A program made the position numbers and the translations under genes. Positions 17,941 through 26,618 of a stretch of 31,084 nucleotides of DNA are shown piece after piece. The notes below the pieces were generated by a model. The model had not been told where the DNA came from. It worked only from the letters and a program-made list of their open reading frames with translations, and ran no database searches. Source of the stretch: GCA-002862325 sp036339295 (GTDB lineage Bacteria; Planctomycetota; Phycisphaerae; Phycisphaerales; SM1A02). The stretch spans positions 1 through 31,084 of the forward strand of contig JAYZBK010000126.1 in NCBI GenBank assembly GCA_036339295.1. The letters are read 5' to 3'. The first letter of the stretch is position 1. Each line of letters opens with the position of its first letter.

Positions 17941-19092
17941 ATGCCCATCCTCGCGATCCTTGCGTCGACCGTCCTCGGGCTCCAGGCCGCACCTGCCGGA
18001 TCATCGGCGTCCGATCCGCTCGAGCGCGGGAGGCCGTGGTGGAGAACCATCGAGACGAGGCCCCTCTTCCCGGAGGAGCTCTCGGAGAACGGGCTTCCGA
18101 GGGGGTGGAAGGTCGTCGGTGGACCGGCGCAGTACCGGTTCGAGGCGGGTCCCGACGGGGACCGGATCCTCCATGGGAGCGGAAACTCGCCTCGCAACGC
18201 CTTCCTCGTCGATCCGCGGGTCACCGGCGACTTCCTGCTCGAGTTCGAGGTGCTCATCGATCGGGACGGTGGAAACTCGGGGGTGCAGGTGCGAAGCGCC
18301 GTCGACGGCGGGCGGATGGTCGGCTACCAGATCGAGATCGATCCTTCCCCCCGATCCTGGTCGGGCGGCCTGTACGACGAGGGGCGACGAGGCTGGCTCG
18401 CCTCCCTCGCGGACAATGCGGACGCCCGATCCGCGTTCGTTCCGGGTCGGTGGAACCGCTACACCGTGCTCGCGATCGGTCCGCGCATCAGGACGTGGAT
18501 CAACGACGTCCCGGCGATCGACCATGTCGACTTCATCGATGCGGCGGGTCGGATCGGACTCCAGGTCCATGGTGGTCGGTGCGAGGTTCGATGGAGGAAG
18601 CTGCGGATCGCCGACCTCGGTGTGCGCAGCCTCGCGACCTGGTCGCCGGACACCGGGAAACTCTCGGTCGGCGGCGCGGCGATGCCGGTGGTGGTTCCAA
18701 CCGACGGTCTCGACGTCTCGGTCGAACCGGCGATCCCGGACGCCCCGACGACGATCCGGATCGAGACGACGTTGAAGCGGGGGGCGCTCCATGTCGAGCT
18801 CCGGAAACCAGGATCGGACTCCGGATACACGCTGGCCGTTCCATCACCACTGGGCGTCGGGAAGGTGGGGGTGATCCGCCTCGTCCGGGACGTCGACGCG
18901 ATCCGGGCCTTCGTCGACGACGTCCCCATGGTCCCCGGGCCACCGGATCTCGAGGGCCCGCTCCGACTCGCGATCCGGGCCGACGCGGGAACCGACGCCG
19001 TGATCCGGAGGATCGACGTGACCGGGCCGTCCGAGACGGAATCGAGGGTGATCGAGGAATGGCGTTCGAGGGACGTCGACCCCGGTCGATGA
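17941..19092 (+). CDS. Secreted DUF1080 protein (3-keto-disaccharide hydrolase-like), 383 aa
   Basis: The first domain after the signal peptide matches DUF1080, a concanavalin-like fold whose characterised members include 3-keto-disaccharide hydrolases. Family landmarks are DFLLEFEVLIDRDGGNSGVQVRS, MVGYQIEIDPSPRSWSGGLYDE, GRWNRYTVLAIGPRIRTWIND and GRIGLQVHGG (together about residues 75-215). A second sandwich-like stretch of ~150 residues follows (IRAFVDDVPMVPGPP, LRLAIRADAG). The leader MPILAILASTVLGLQAAPAG fits a signal peptide. ATG at 17941 gives the cleanest one; in-frame ATGs at 17896, 17905 and 17923 are alternatives and none has a strong ribosome site. It is divergent from the propeller-cytochrome gene, so shared control and a joint role in sugar oxidation or cleavage outside the cytoplasm are plausible, by inference. 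Confidence 0.85.
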   Translation: MPILAILASTVLGLQAAPAGSSASDPLERGRPWWRTIETRPLFPEELSENGLPRGWKVVGGPAQYRFEAGPDGDRILHGSGNSPRNAFLVDPRVTGDFLLEFEVLIDRDGGNSGVQVRSAVDGGRMVGYQIEIDPSPRSWSGGLYDEGRRGWLASLADNADARSAFVPGRWNRYTVLAIGPRIRTWINDVPAIDHVDFIDAAGRIGLQVHGGRCEVRWRKLRIADLGVRSLATWSPDTGKLSVGGAAMPVVVPTDGLDVSVEPAIPDAPTTIRIETTLKRGALHVELRKPGSDSGYTLAVPSPLGVGKVGVIRLVRDVDAIRAFVDDVPMVPGPPDLEGPLRLAIRADAGTDAVIRRIDVTGPSETESRVIEEWRSRDVDPGR

Positions 19093-19112
19093 CGATCCGG
19101 ATCGACGGCGGT

Positions 19113-20048
19113 TCAGCCGGCGATCGAACGGGGCCAGTCGGCCGGATCGGCACGAACCACTCGGTTCCGCCCCTCCGACTTCGCCCGGTAGAGGGCGGTG
19201 TCGGCCGCCTTCACGAGACCCTCGGGGGTCGGTGATCCCGCGACGCAGGTGAGATCGGCCACGCCGAACGAGCCGCTGATCGACACCTCGGGGCGGTCCG
19301 ACCATTCGACTCGCGAGAGCGCGGTCCGGCATCGATCCGCCACCTCGACCGCTTCCTCGACCGTGGTTCCAGGGAGGATGATCGTGAACTCCTCTCCGCC
19401 GTACCGACAGGCCACGTCCTGGCCGCGACCACCGGAGAGCACCATCGCGGCCCTTTCCAGGACCTCGTCGCCGAAGGGATGGCCGTAGGTGTCGTTCAAT
19501 CGCTTGAAGTGATCGAGGTCGGCGATGACGAGCGAGACGTTCGAACCATGGCGAAGGGCTCCGGAGATCTCCTTCGAGAGACGGTCGTCGAAGTACGCCC
19601 GGTTCCAGAGACCCGTGAGTCCGTCGAGCTGCGCCCGCTGCGAGAGCATCCGCAGGAGCCTCTGGGTTCGGAGGGCCGATCGGACCCGGGCCCGAAGCTC
19701 GGTCACGTCGAACGGCTTGCCGATGAAGTCGACCGCGCCGAGATCCAGTCCCCGAACGCGATCCATCGTCTCGGCGCTGGCCGAGACGAAGATCACCGCG
19801 AGGTCGCGGGTCCGGGGATCCGCCTTCAGCCTCGCCAGGACCTCGAACCCGTCGAGATCCTCGAGGTCGATGTCCAGCAGGATCACGTCGGGCTCGAGCG
19901 TTCGGGCCGCCTCGATGCCCTCCTCGGCCGTGTGAACCGAGTGGAGGTCGATCCGCTCGTGTCGAAGACGCGCGCGAAGCAGTCGATGGACGAGATCCGA
20001 ATCGTCGATCGCCAGTACTCGAGGTCGTCTTGGTTGCTCGGTCGTCAT
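19113..20048 (-). CDS. Response regulator diguanylate cyclase (REC-GGDEF), 311 aa
   Basis: A cytoplasmic signalling enzyme that should make cyclic di-GMP when phosphorylated. The REC domain (about 8-128) has the acidic pair Asp15-Asp16, phosphoacceptor Asp59 (ILLDIDLEDLDG), Ser89 and Lys111 in GKPFD. A helical linker leads to the GGDEF domain (about 140-305) with DGLTGLWNRAYF, the metal Asp177-containing IADLDHFKRLND, and the active-site GGEEF at 217-221. The inhibitory site RxxD (Arg208-Asp211) five residues before it is intact, so product inhibition is expected. The architecture is that of WspR/PleD-type enzymes with one REC. The ATG at 20048 has GGAG 6 nt upstream. It follows the Hpt gene by 27 nt, suggesting an operon and a phosphorelay pair. 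No histidine kinase is nearby. Confidence 0.95.
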   Translation of the reverse strand: MTTEQPRRPRVLAIDDSDLVHRLLRARLRHERIDLHSVHTAEEGIEAARTLEPDVILLDIDLEDLDGFEVLARLKADPRTRDLAVIFVSASAETMDRVRGLDLGAVDFIGKPFDVTELRARVRSALRTQRLLRMLSQRAQLDGLTGLWNRAYFDDRLSKEISGALRHGSNVSLVIADLDHFKRLNDTYGHPFGDEVLERAAMVLSGGRGQDVACRYGGEEFTIILPGTTVEEAVEVADRCRTALSRVEWSDRPEVSISGSFGVADLTCVAGSPTPEGLVKAADTALYRAKSEGRNRVVRADPADWPRSIAG

Positions 20049-20075
20049 CTCGGCTCCGCCGGAATTGGTGAACGA

Positions 20076-20561
20076 TCAGTTGTCCGAGGGTCGCACCGCG
20101 GCACGACACGTCGTCACGAGATCCTCGACCCGATCGCCGATGGTCGATTCCGCCGCCTCGTCGCCGCGAAGTTCGTACTCGAGCCTCCCGGCGGCGTCTC
20201 CGATGGGATCGAAGCCGTATCCTCCGGCCGATCCCTTGAGCTGGTGGGCGATCCGGCAGAGCTCGGCGAGGTCCCGCTCGTCGAACGCCCGTTGGATGGA
20301 GGCGATCCGACCGTCGAGCTCGTCGACGAACAGAACCACGAGATCCCTGAGGTCGGGATCCTCCGCGAAGCTGCTGTGGAGCGGCGGAAGGGTGGAGATT
20401 CGATCGGCATCGGGGGAGTGCATGCAGGGAGGATCGGTCGACCCCCGGGAGGCCTTGCGATCCCCTCCCGGGACCGATCCGACGAGGCCGCCATCGCCCT
20501 CCGCGAACCCGCACGACCCGCACGACCGGCATGGGTGGGGCCGAGAAGCGGTTGTTAGCAT
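20076..20561 (-). CDS. Hpt-domain phosphotransfer protein, 161 aa (start uncertain)
   Basis: A histidine-containing phosphotransfer protein. The Hpt four-helix bundle occupies about residues 62-156, with the phospho-histidine in CRIAHQLKGSAGGYGF (His106) and the conserved Lys and Gly after it. It probably passes phosphate to or from the REC domain of the GGDEF protein encoded 27 nt downstream. Two starts are possible. ATG at 20561 has a strong AGAGGAAG ribosome site at ideal spacing and adds a ~46-residue extension holding CRSCGSC (Cys11, 14, 17) and Cys46. ATG at 20423 gives a 115-residue protein nearly limited to the Hpt domain but has no ribosome site. I prefer 20561 on that evidence. The extension otherwise looks disordered and Gly-rich. 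The gene is divergent from the RNase Z-like gene. Confidence 0.8.
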   Translation of the reverse strand: MLTTASRPHPCRSCGSCGFAEGDGGLVGSVPGGDRKASRGSTDPPCMHSPDADRISTLPPLHSSFAEDPDLRDLVVLFVDELDGRIASIQRAFDERDLAELCRIAHQLKGSAGGYGFDPIGDAAGRLEYELRGDEAAESTIGDRVEDLVTTCRAAVRPSDN

Positions 20562-20566
20562 GGTCG

Positions 20567-20574
20567 CTTCCTCT
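20567..20574 (-). promoter_or_regulatory. Ribosome binding site favouring the long Hpt start
   Basis: AGAGGAAG on the minus strand, ending 5-6 nt before the ATG at 20561. The shorter start at 20423 has nothing comparable, so this site is the main argument for the Cys-containing extension. Confidence 0.55.
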
Positions 20575-20616
20575 TCTTCCACCGTCGGGGTCGCCCTCGA
20601 CCGCTGGAGTTCCAAC

Positions 20617-21597
20617 ATGCTTCCAAAGCCACCGCCCCGCGACGGGCAGGCCGGGTTTCTCTATCTGCCGCCCATCCGCCTCCACGGAATCAGTGTCGCG
20701 GGCGAGCAGACCACGCTGACCATTCCCGAGTTCGACCTCACCTTCGACATCGGGCAATGCACGAGGGCGTCGATCGCCACGCCTCTCATCGCGCTGACCC
20801 ATGCCCACATGGATCACGTGGGCGGGCTTCCGTACTGGTTCAGTCAACGTCACTTCCAGAAGCTCGAGGGTGGACGAGTCGTCTGCCCGGTCGAGATGGT
20901 CGAGCCGATCGAACGGATGCTCTCCTCGTGGGTGGACGTCGAGAGGCAGAAGACGCCGTTCCAGGTCGAGGGGATCGAACCGGGTGGCGAGATCGAGATC
21001 CGCAAGGAGGTCGTGCTTCGGGCCGTCCAGACCCGGCACACGTGCCCGAGCGTCGGATACGCGGTCGTCGAGAAGCGCAGGAAGCTGAAGGAGGAGTATC
21101 GGGATCTTCCCCAGTCCGAACTTCGGAAGATCCGGGCGTCCGGTCGGGAGATCACGTTCCAGACCGAGATCCCGCTCGTCGCGTACACCGGCGACACGGA
21201 TCGGGGGGACTTCCTGGAGTGCGACGAGTTCCGGAAGGCGAAGGTGATGGTGAGCGAGTGCACCTTCCTCGATCCCGATCACCGGGACCGGGCGCGCATC
21301 GGTCGTCACCTCCATCTCGACGACGTGCGTGAACTTCTCGACGTCTGGGAGGCCGATGACGTCGTCCTCGTCCACATGTCCAGGCGCACCCTGATCTCGG
21401 ATGCGCGGAGCCGGATCGAGGCGCTCGAGCAGGACCGGGGACGGGTCCACCTGATCATGGACCATCGCACCAATCGTCGTCGGTACGAGGGTCAGTTGGA
21501 GGCCGCGCAAGCAGCTCGGGGCGACGATGTCAATCCGCCTCGCGAGGAATCTTCGGGGGTCGGTCAAAGTTCCGGAGGAGGCGATCGAAGCGGTTGA
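20617..21597 (+). CDS. RNase Z-like metallo-beta-lactamase-fold hydrolase, 326 aa
   Basis: A cytoplasmic metallo-beta-lactamase-fold protein most like the RNase Z group, which trims tRNA 3' ends. The metal motif is THAHMDHVGG (HxHxDH, 62-67). Other RNase Z landmarks follow in order: TRHTCPSVGYAV (His141 region), AYTGDT with Asp193, VSECTFLD, GRHLHLDDV (His231, His233), and LVHMSRRT (His253), comparable to the HFSxRY end motif. This set predicts two-metal binding. Length suits the short form. The inserted helical arm between 150 and 180 (EKRRKLKEEYRDLPQSEL) is in the place where other MBL nucleases carry substrate-binding elements. ATG at 20617 has GGAG 7 nt upstream. The tail past residue 300 is disordered, and its stop codon overlaps the -35 element of the dnaA promoter. 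Whether it processes tRNA is not proven. Confidence 0.82.
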   Translation: MLPKPPPRDGQAGFLYLPPIRLHGISVAGEQTTLTIPEFDLTFDIGQCTRASIATPLIALTHAHMDHVGGLPYWFSQRHFQKLEGGRVVCPVEMVEPIERMLSSWVDVERQKTPFQVEGIEPGGEIEIRKEVVLRAVQTRHTCPSVGYAVVEKRRKLKEEYRDLPQSELRKIRASGREITFQTEIPLVAYTGDTDRGDFLECDEFRKAKVMVSECTFLDPDHRDRARIGRHLHLDDVRELLDVWEADDVVLVHMSRRTLISDARSRIEALEQDRGRVHLIMDHRTNRRRYEGQLEAAQAARGDDVNPPREESSGVGQSSGGGDRSG

Positions 21598-21622
21598 CGA
21601 TTCGCCGGCGTCGGTCTACATT
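21594..21622 (+). promoter_or_regulatory. Sigma70-type promoter for dnaA
   Basis: TTGACG (21594-21599), a spacer of exactly 17 nt, then TACATT (21617-21622, four of six consensus bases). The -35 covers the stop codon of the RNase Z-like gene. It leaves a leader of roughly 115 nt before the dnaA start codon. Confidence 0.65.
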
Positions 21623-21743
21623 CGGCGTCTCGGCCTGCGGTGGGCACTGCAGGTCGGACGAGAGTCAAGTCGGTGCGTGCGCGGATCCGCGTCTCCGGGG
21701 GACGGGATTCGAGGGGTGCCGGTACCACGCGGAGGCTGTCTGC

Positions 21744-23138
21744 ATGTCGAAGCCGGATCCTGAACTGCGCCGATCGCTGATCTCGCACCTCCGGTCCAAC
21801 TACCCGGACATGTGCCGAGCGTGGTTCGACGACATCGAACCCGTCGACATCTCCAACGGCGTCCTCAGGCTCTGTGTCCGTGAACCGGTCCAGCTCCGCT
21901 ACCTGCAGCGATGCTGCATGGACTCGTTCACGGAAGCCGCCCAGTCCGCGACCGGCCTGCTGGTCGCCGTTCGGTTCATCTCGCCCGAGGAGTGCGAGGA
22001 ACCCGCGGCGGGACACGTGACCAGGCCGACCGGCGATCGGTCGGGGTCGACCGGGTCCGGCAGCAGGGTGGCCGATGGGATCGACCTCGCCGCCGAGCAG
22101 ATGGTCCTGAGTCCGGACTACGTGTTCGACAACTTCATCGTCGGGCCGGGAAACCGCCTCGCGCTGATGGCCGCCAACGCGGTCGCGGAGAAGCCGGGCC
22201 GGGCCTACAACCCGTACTTCATCCACGGCGGCGTCGGTCTCGGGAAGACCCACCTGCTGCAGGCGATCTGCCAGCGGATCCTCGCCGATCGTCCCGACGC
22301 CTCGATCTGCTTCATCTCCTGCTCGACCTTCATGGATCTCTTCCATGAGTGCGTGAAGGCGGGTCGCATGCAGGACTTCCGGCACCACTTCCGGACCGCC
22401 GACGTCCTGGTCATCGACGACATCCACTTCCTGTCGAAGCACGACCAGTCGCAGGAGGAATTCTTCCACACGTTCAACGCCCTCTACCAGTCCGGGCGAC
22501 AGATCGTCCTGAGTTCCGACGCGGCCCCGTCGGAGATCCCGGATCTCGAGGAACGACTGGTCAGTCGGTTCAACTGCGGTCTCGTCGCGCGGATCGAGCG
22601 TCCCTGCTACGAGACCCGGGTCGCCATCCTCAAGGCGAAGGCCGCCCTCCACGACCTCGAGCTGCCCGACGACGTCCCTGCGTACATCGCGGCCCGGCTC
22701 GACAGCAACATCCGTGAACTCGAGGGGGCGCTGACGAAGATCCGGGGCTACGCCCTCGCCGAGGACCTGCCGATCACGCTCGAACTGGCCAAGCGGGCCC
22801 TGGCCGACGATCCCACCCGACAGGCCGGCGAGGATTCGGCCGCACCGTCGATCCAGGTCATCATCGACTCGGTGACCCGCTACTACGACGTCAAGCTCAC
22901 CGACCTGCTCAGCAAGCGACGGCACAAGTCCATCACCGTGCCCCGCCAGGTCTGCATGTGGCTGGCTCGACGCCACACCCGATTCAGCCTCGAGGAGATC
23001 GGTGGCTACTTCGGTGGACGGGATCACACGACGGTGATGCACGCGATCCGGGCGATCAACCGACGTCGGGACGAGGACTCCTCGTTCAGCGACGACATCG
23101 ATCGACTCGAGACGGCCGTGCTCGACCGCCACGCCTGA
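21744..23138 (+). CDS. dnaA: Chromosomal replication initiator DnaA, 464 aa
   Basis: The replication initiator, an AAA+ ATPase that binds DnaA boxes and opens oriC. Domain I (about 1-75) is followed by a short Gly/Ser linker (85-115). The AAA+ core starts with MVLSPDYVFDNFIVGPGNRLA, the standard entry motif, then Walker A GGVGLGKT (162-169), Walker B VLVIDDIHFL (221-230), sensor 1 LSSD (256-259), box VII ERLVSRFNCGL (270-280) and sensor 2 SNIRELEGAL (321-330). Domain IV (about 365-464) contains the DNA-binding signature GGRDHTTVMHA (424-434). All catalytic residues are present and the length is normal. ATG at 21744 has GGAGG 8 nt upstream. No dnaN, recF, gyrB or rpmH lies beside it, as in the classic cluster. 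The downstream gap is a candidate origin. Confidence 0.97.
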   Translation: MSKPDPELRRSLISHLRSNYPDMCRAWFDDIEPVDISNGVLRLCVREPVQLRYLQRCCMDSFTEAAQSATGLLVAVRFISPEECEEPAAGHVTRPTGDRSGSTGSGSRVADGIDLAAEQMVLSPDYVFDNFIVGPGNRLALMAANAVAEKPGRAYNPYFIHGGVGLGKTHLLQAICQRILADRPDASICFISCSTFMDLFHECVKAGRMQDFRHHFRTADVLVIDDIHFLSKHDQSQEEFFHTFNALYQSGRQIVLSSDAAPSEIPDLEERLVSRFNCGLVARIERPCYETRVAILKAKAALHDLELPDDVPAYIAARLDSNIRELEGALTKIRGYALAEDLPITLELAKRALADDPTRQAGEDSAAPSIQVIIDSVTRYYDVKLTDLLSKRRHKSITVPRQVCMWLARRHTRFSLEEIGGYFGGRDHTTVMHAIRAINRRRDEDSSFSDDIDRLETAVLDRHA

Positions 23139-23516
23139 CCCGCGATCACCACGACCAATGTCGTGAAACAGGAGAGGGATGCCTCCCCTGGGTGTTGTCC
23201 TTGCGCAAGAATCGTCCGCGTTCCTGATCGAGTTCATCCACATCGATCGTGGACAAGGCGCTGGCGAATCGACGATCACCGGTCGACTGGGGAGTCCTGG
23301 TGATCCGTCGATTCGTCGCGCCGACGTCGTCCCGGACGAGGATGACCCGGACGACGGCGCCAACGAGCATGGCGCGACAGCCAATCGACAGTGGGTTCAG
23401 CGCGAACAACGAGACCCAAGGGTGGATCGTTGATGGGTTTGTGTTCCCACCCCGAGGAGTTTCCACATACCGGCGCCTCTGTTACTACGAGGGAAGAGAT
23501 AGATATCCCTTCATTC
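23139..23516. other. Intergenic region after dnaA: candidate oriC
   Basis: This 378-bp gap contains no supported gene. DnaA-box-like sites on either strand: TCATCCACA (23234-23242, 8 of 9 to TTATCCACA), CGTGGACAA (23248-23256, 7 of 9), GTTTCCACA (23459-23467, 7 of 9). TGTGGATCG (23564-23572, 7 of 9) lies just beyond, in the 3' end of mutM. An AT-rich stretch (23481-23520, 17 of 40 G+C by hand count) lies between the last two and could be the unwinding element. Position next to dnaA supports an origin; box quality is modest. Confidence 0.45.
23169..23190 (+). terminator. Probable dnaA transcript-end hairpin
   Basis: CAGGAGAGG and CCTCCCCTG pair at 8 of 9 positions around a GATG loop, 30 nt past the dnaA stop. 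The following GGTGTTGTCC is only moderately T-rich, so termination strength is uncertain. Confidence 0.5.
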
Positions 23517-24422
23517 TCAGGAAGAGGACGTTCGATCATCGCTCCGAGTTGGGGTGGATCCGTTGTGGATCGGATGTGGACTCTGGCAGGATGGGCAGAA
23601 CGTCGTTCCTCGTCCGCCGAGAACGACGCCGACAAGGATGTCGCCGCATCGGGGGCAATCGAGGCCTGCTCGACCGTAGACCTGGTGCGATGCCGTGAAT
23701 TCACCGGGACGACCATCGGGAAGCCGATGATCCCGGAGCGTCGAACCACCCGCATCGATTGCTCGACGAAGCACGGTTCGGATGGCTCGGCAGAGTCGAT
23801 CGACCTCATGACGTGACAGCTCGTTCGCAGGCCGCTCAGGGGACAGGAGGGCCCGGTGGAGCGATTCGTCGGCGTAGATGTTCCCGACGCCCGCCAGGAC
23901 CGCCTGGTCCAGCACGGCGGACTTGAGGGCCCGTGAGGTCTTGCGGAGTCGTGGCACGAGTTCACGGACCCCGATCGTCGTGGCTTCCGGTCCGAGGCGT
24001 CCGAACAACCGGTTCTCGAGATCGGATCGGTCCGCCGCGAGGTGCACGCCGCCGAACCGACGCGGGTCCACGAATCCGAGACGGACCGGTGGACCGGCCG
24101 GGGTCTCGAACGTCCACAGCACGTGCTGGTGTCGGGGGATGGGGCGGGCGTTCTCGACCACGTCCACCCTCCCCGACATCCCCAGCCTGACCACCGCGGC
24201 CACGCCGGAGGAGAACTCGAGCGTCAGCTGCTTGCCTCGCCGACCGACGCGATCGATCCGGCCACCCACGCCGAGGTGTTCCTTCGGGATCGATCCCCGG
24301 CGCCGGCCCCGGGAATCACGAAGGACGTCCCGGCGTCGGATCTTCACGTTCGAAAGCACGGCCCCCTCGATTCGGGGAGCGATTTCGCGGCGAATGGACT
24401 CGACTTCCGGAAGTTCCGGCAT
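23517..24422 (-). CDS. mutM: Formamidopyrimidine-DNA glycosylase (Fpg/MutM), 301 aa
   Basis: A base-excision repair enzyme that removes 8-oxoguanine and formamidopyrimidines and nicks the abasic site. It starts with the catalytic MPELPEVE, so after Met removal Pro1 and Glu2 are in place. Lys64 in RRGKQLTLEF corresponds to Lys57 of the E. coli enzyme. The helix-two-turn-helix has VLAGVGNIYADESLHRA. The C-terminal zinc finger is complete: Cys256, Cys259, Cys276 and Cys279 in CPRCG...GGRGTTFCPSCQ. A 21-residue Ser/Thr-rich tail follows the finger, where most family members stop. Length is otherwise about 270, as usual. ATG at 24422 is fixed by the required N-terminal proline. It is transcribed toward dnaA and divergent from the MoxR operon. 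Confidence 0.97.
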   Translation of the reverse strand: MPELPEVESIRREIAPRIEGAVLSNVKIRRRDVLRDSRGRRRGSIPKEHLGVGGRIDRVGRRGKQLTLEFSSGVAAVVRLGMSGRVDVVENARPIPRHQHVLWTFETPAGPPVRLGFVDPRRFGGVHLAADRSDLENRLFGRLGPEATTIGVRELVPRLRKTSRALKSAVLDQAVLAGVGNIYADESLHRALLSPERPANELSRHEVDRLCRAIRTVLRRAIDAGGSTLRDHRLPDGRPGEFTASHQVYGRAGLDCPRCGDILVGVVLGGRGTTFCPSCQSPHPIHNGSTPTRSDDRTSSS

Positions 24423-24529
24423 GGGTCTCGCTCGATCGGGACCGGGGGGGGCGGGACTATACTCGCCTGGACCCCGGTTCCAGCCGGGATCGACGTTCGC
24501 GACGACTCCAGGCCGGCCCAGGGAACCGT
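24423..24529. promoter_or_regulatory. Divergent promoter region, mutM / MoxR operon
   Basis: A 107-bp gap that must hold promoters for both mutM and the MoxR operon. A good -10 (TATACT, 24458-24463, plus strand) stands out in the G-rich sequence, but no consensus -35 lies 16-18 nt upstream, where a run of eight G occurs. It would give a leader of about 60 nt for the MoxR gene. No clear element was found for mutM. Confidence 0.35.
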
Positions 24530-25591
<1,062 letters not shown>

Positions 25592-25620
25592 CAGGTGACG
25601 GCCGGCCTCGGCCGGTCCCC

Positions 25621-25625
25621 CGGAG
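25621..25625 (+). promoter_or_regulatory. Ribosome binding site supporting a TTG start
   Basis: CGGAG lies 6 nt before TTG at 25632. No ATG or GTG in frame nearby would retain the conserved start of the DUF58 protein, so this site decides the rare start codon. Confidence 0.6.
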
Positions 25626-25631
25626 ATCGCC

Positions 25632-26618
25632 TTGGTCGAATCCGCCCCGGAGTCCGGCGGCCTGCGTGCCGAACAGTACCTCGCGCCCCAGACCATCGGG
25701 CAGCTGGGGTCGTTCGAGCTCAGGGCCCGGATGATCGCCGAGGGCGTGATGAGCGGCATGCATCGCTCGCCCTACCAGGGGCTGGCGGTCGAGTTCGCCG
25801 AGCACCGGCAGTACGTCCCCGGCGACGACCTGAAGCACCTCGACTGGAAGGTGTTCGGTCGAACCGACAAGCTGCACGTCAAGCAGTACCAGCAGGAGAC
25901 CAACCTCGACATCGTCCTGCTCGTGGACTCGTCCGCGTCGATGCGGTTCGGGACCCTCGAGGTCAAGCAGGGGTGGGGCGGGACGAAGGCCTCGAGGGAG
26001 GCGCGGACCTGGTCGAAGTACGACCATGCCACGGCGATCGCGGCGGCGCTCTGCTACCTCGGCCTCCAGCAGCGCGACCGGGTCGGTCTCAACCTCTTCG
26101 CCGAGGGCCTTCGGGCGCAGGTTCGTCGATCCAACGCCCGCGACACCTGGCGTCGCGCCGTTCGCACGCTCGCGACCGAACCGGTCGAGGACGGCACCGA
26201 TCTCGCCAAGGTGATCGAGCAGTCGCTCGCGTCCGTCACCAATCGATCGCTCTTCATCCTCGTCAGCGACCTGCTCGTGCCGACGGAGGAGGTCGGCCTG
26301 GCGGTCGCGCAGCTCCGACACCGCCGCCACGACCTGATGCTCATGCAGGTGCTCGATCGACAGGAACTCGAGTTCGACTTCGACGATGCGGCACCCTTCG
26401 AGGGCCTCGAGGGCGAGGGGAGGCTCCCCGTCGACCCGCGGACCGTCCGCGAGGACTACCTCGCGGCGATGCGGAACCACTGCGAGGAGATCGAGAGGAT
26501 CTCCCGGAGCCACGGATTCGACTACCTCAGGCTCGATTCCCATGGATCGGTCGGTCCGGCCATCGCCGCGCTGCTGGCTCGGCGTCGCATGTTGACGAAG
26601 GGGAGGTCGAGTCGATGA
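25632..26618 (+). CDS. DUF58 / vWA-like protein, 328 aa (TTG start)
   Basis: A cytoplasmic protein of the DUF58 family, partner of MoxR ATPases. The core signature is RQYVPGDDLKHLDWKVFGRT (59-78) followed by KLHVKQYQQETN, then the vWA metal site LLVDSSASM with Asp99, Ser101 and Ser103 (DxSxS), so this metal-ion-dependent adhesion site is intact. The rest alternates strands and helices as in vWA folds (SLFILVSDLL, DLMLMQVLD). The first ~45 residues include SFELRARMIAEGVMSGMHRSPYQG, also conserved in the family. The start is TTG, supported by CGGAG 6 nt upstream. The gap after MoxR is 40 nt, and its stop overlaps the next ATG by 4 nt. The function is likely regulatory or assembly-related and is not defined. 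Confidence 0.93.
   Translation: MVESAPESGGLRAEQYLAPQTIGQLGSFELRARMIAEGVMSGMHRSPYQGLAVEFAEHRQYVPGDDLKHLDWKVFGRTDKLHVKQYQQETNLDIVLLVDSSASMRFGTLEVKQGWGGTKASREARTWSKYDHATAIAAALCYLGLQQRDRVGLNLFAEGLRAQVRRSNARDTWRRAVRTLATEPVEDGTDLAKVIEQSLASVTNRSLFILVSDLLVPTEEVGLAVAQLRHRRHDLMLMQVLDRQELEFDFDDAAPFEGLEGEGRLPVDPRTVREDYLAAMRNHCEEIERISRSHGFDYLRLDSHGSVGPAIAALLARRRMLTKGRSSR

Noticed and set aside
15501..19235. Very long plus-strand open frame (over 1,200 codons) opposite the cytochrome gene
   Set aside because: It is antisense to a gene with signal peptide, propeller, HEAT and CMGCH motifs. Its translation is Arg/Asp/Val-rich with no domain. It arises from high G+C.
20065..20616. Upstream in-frame extension of the RNase Z-like gene
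   Set aside because: It would run antisense through the Hpt gene. ATG at 20617 has a good GGAG site and begins the domain correctly.
18844..21567. Long minus-strand frame across the GGDEF and RNase Z-like genes
   Set aside because: It crosses two well-supported genes on different strands in another frame and has low-complexity Arg-rich sequence without motifs.
23146..23466. Small frames on both strands after dnaA (84-106 codons), checked as rpmH or other short genes
   Set aside because: None has an L34-like sequence, a good ribosome site or domain-like composition. The region is better read as intergenic.
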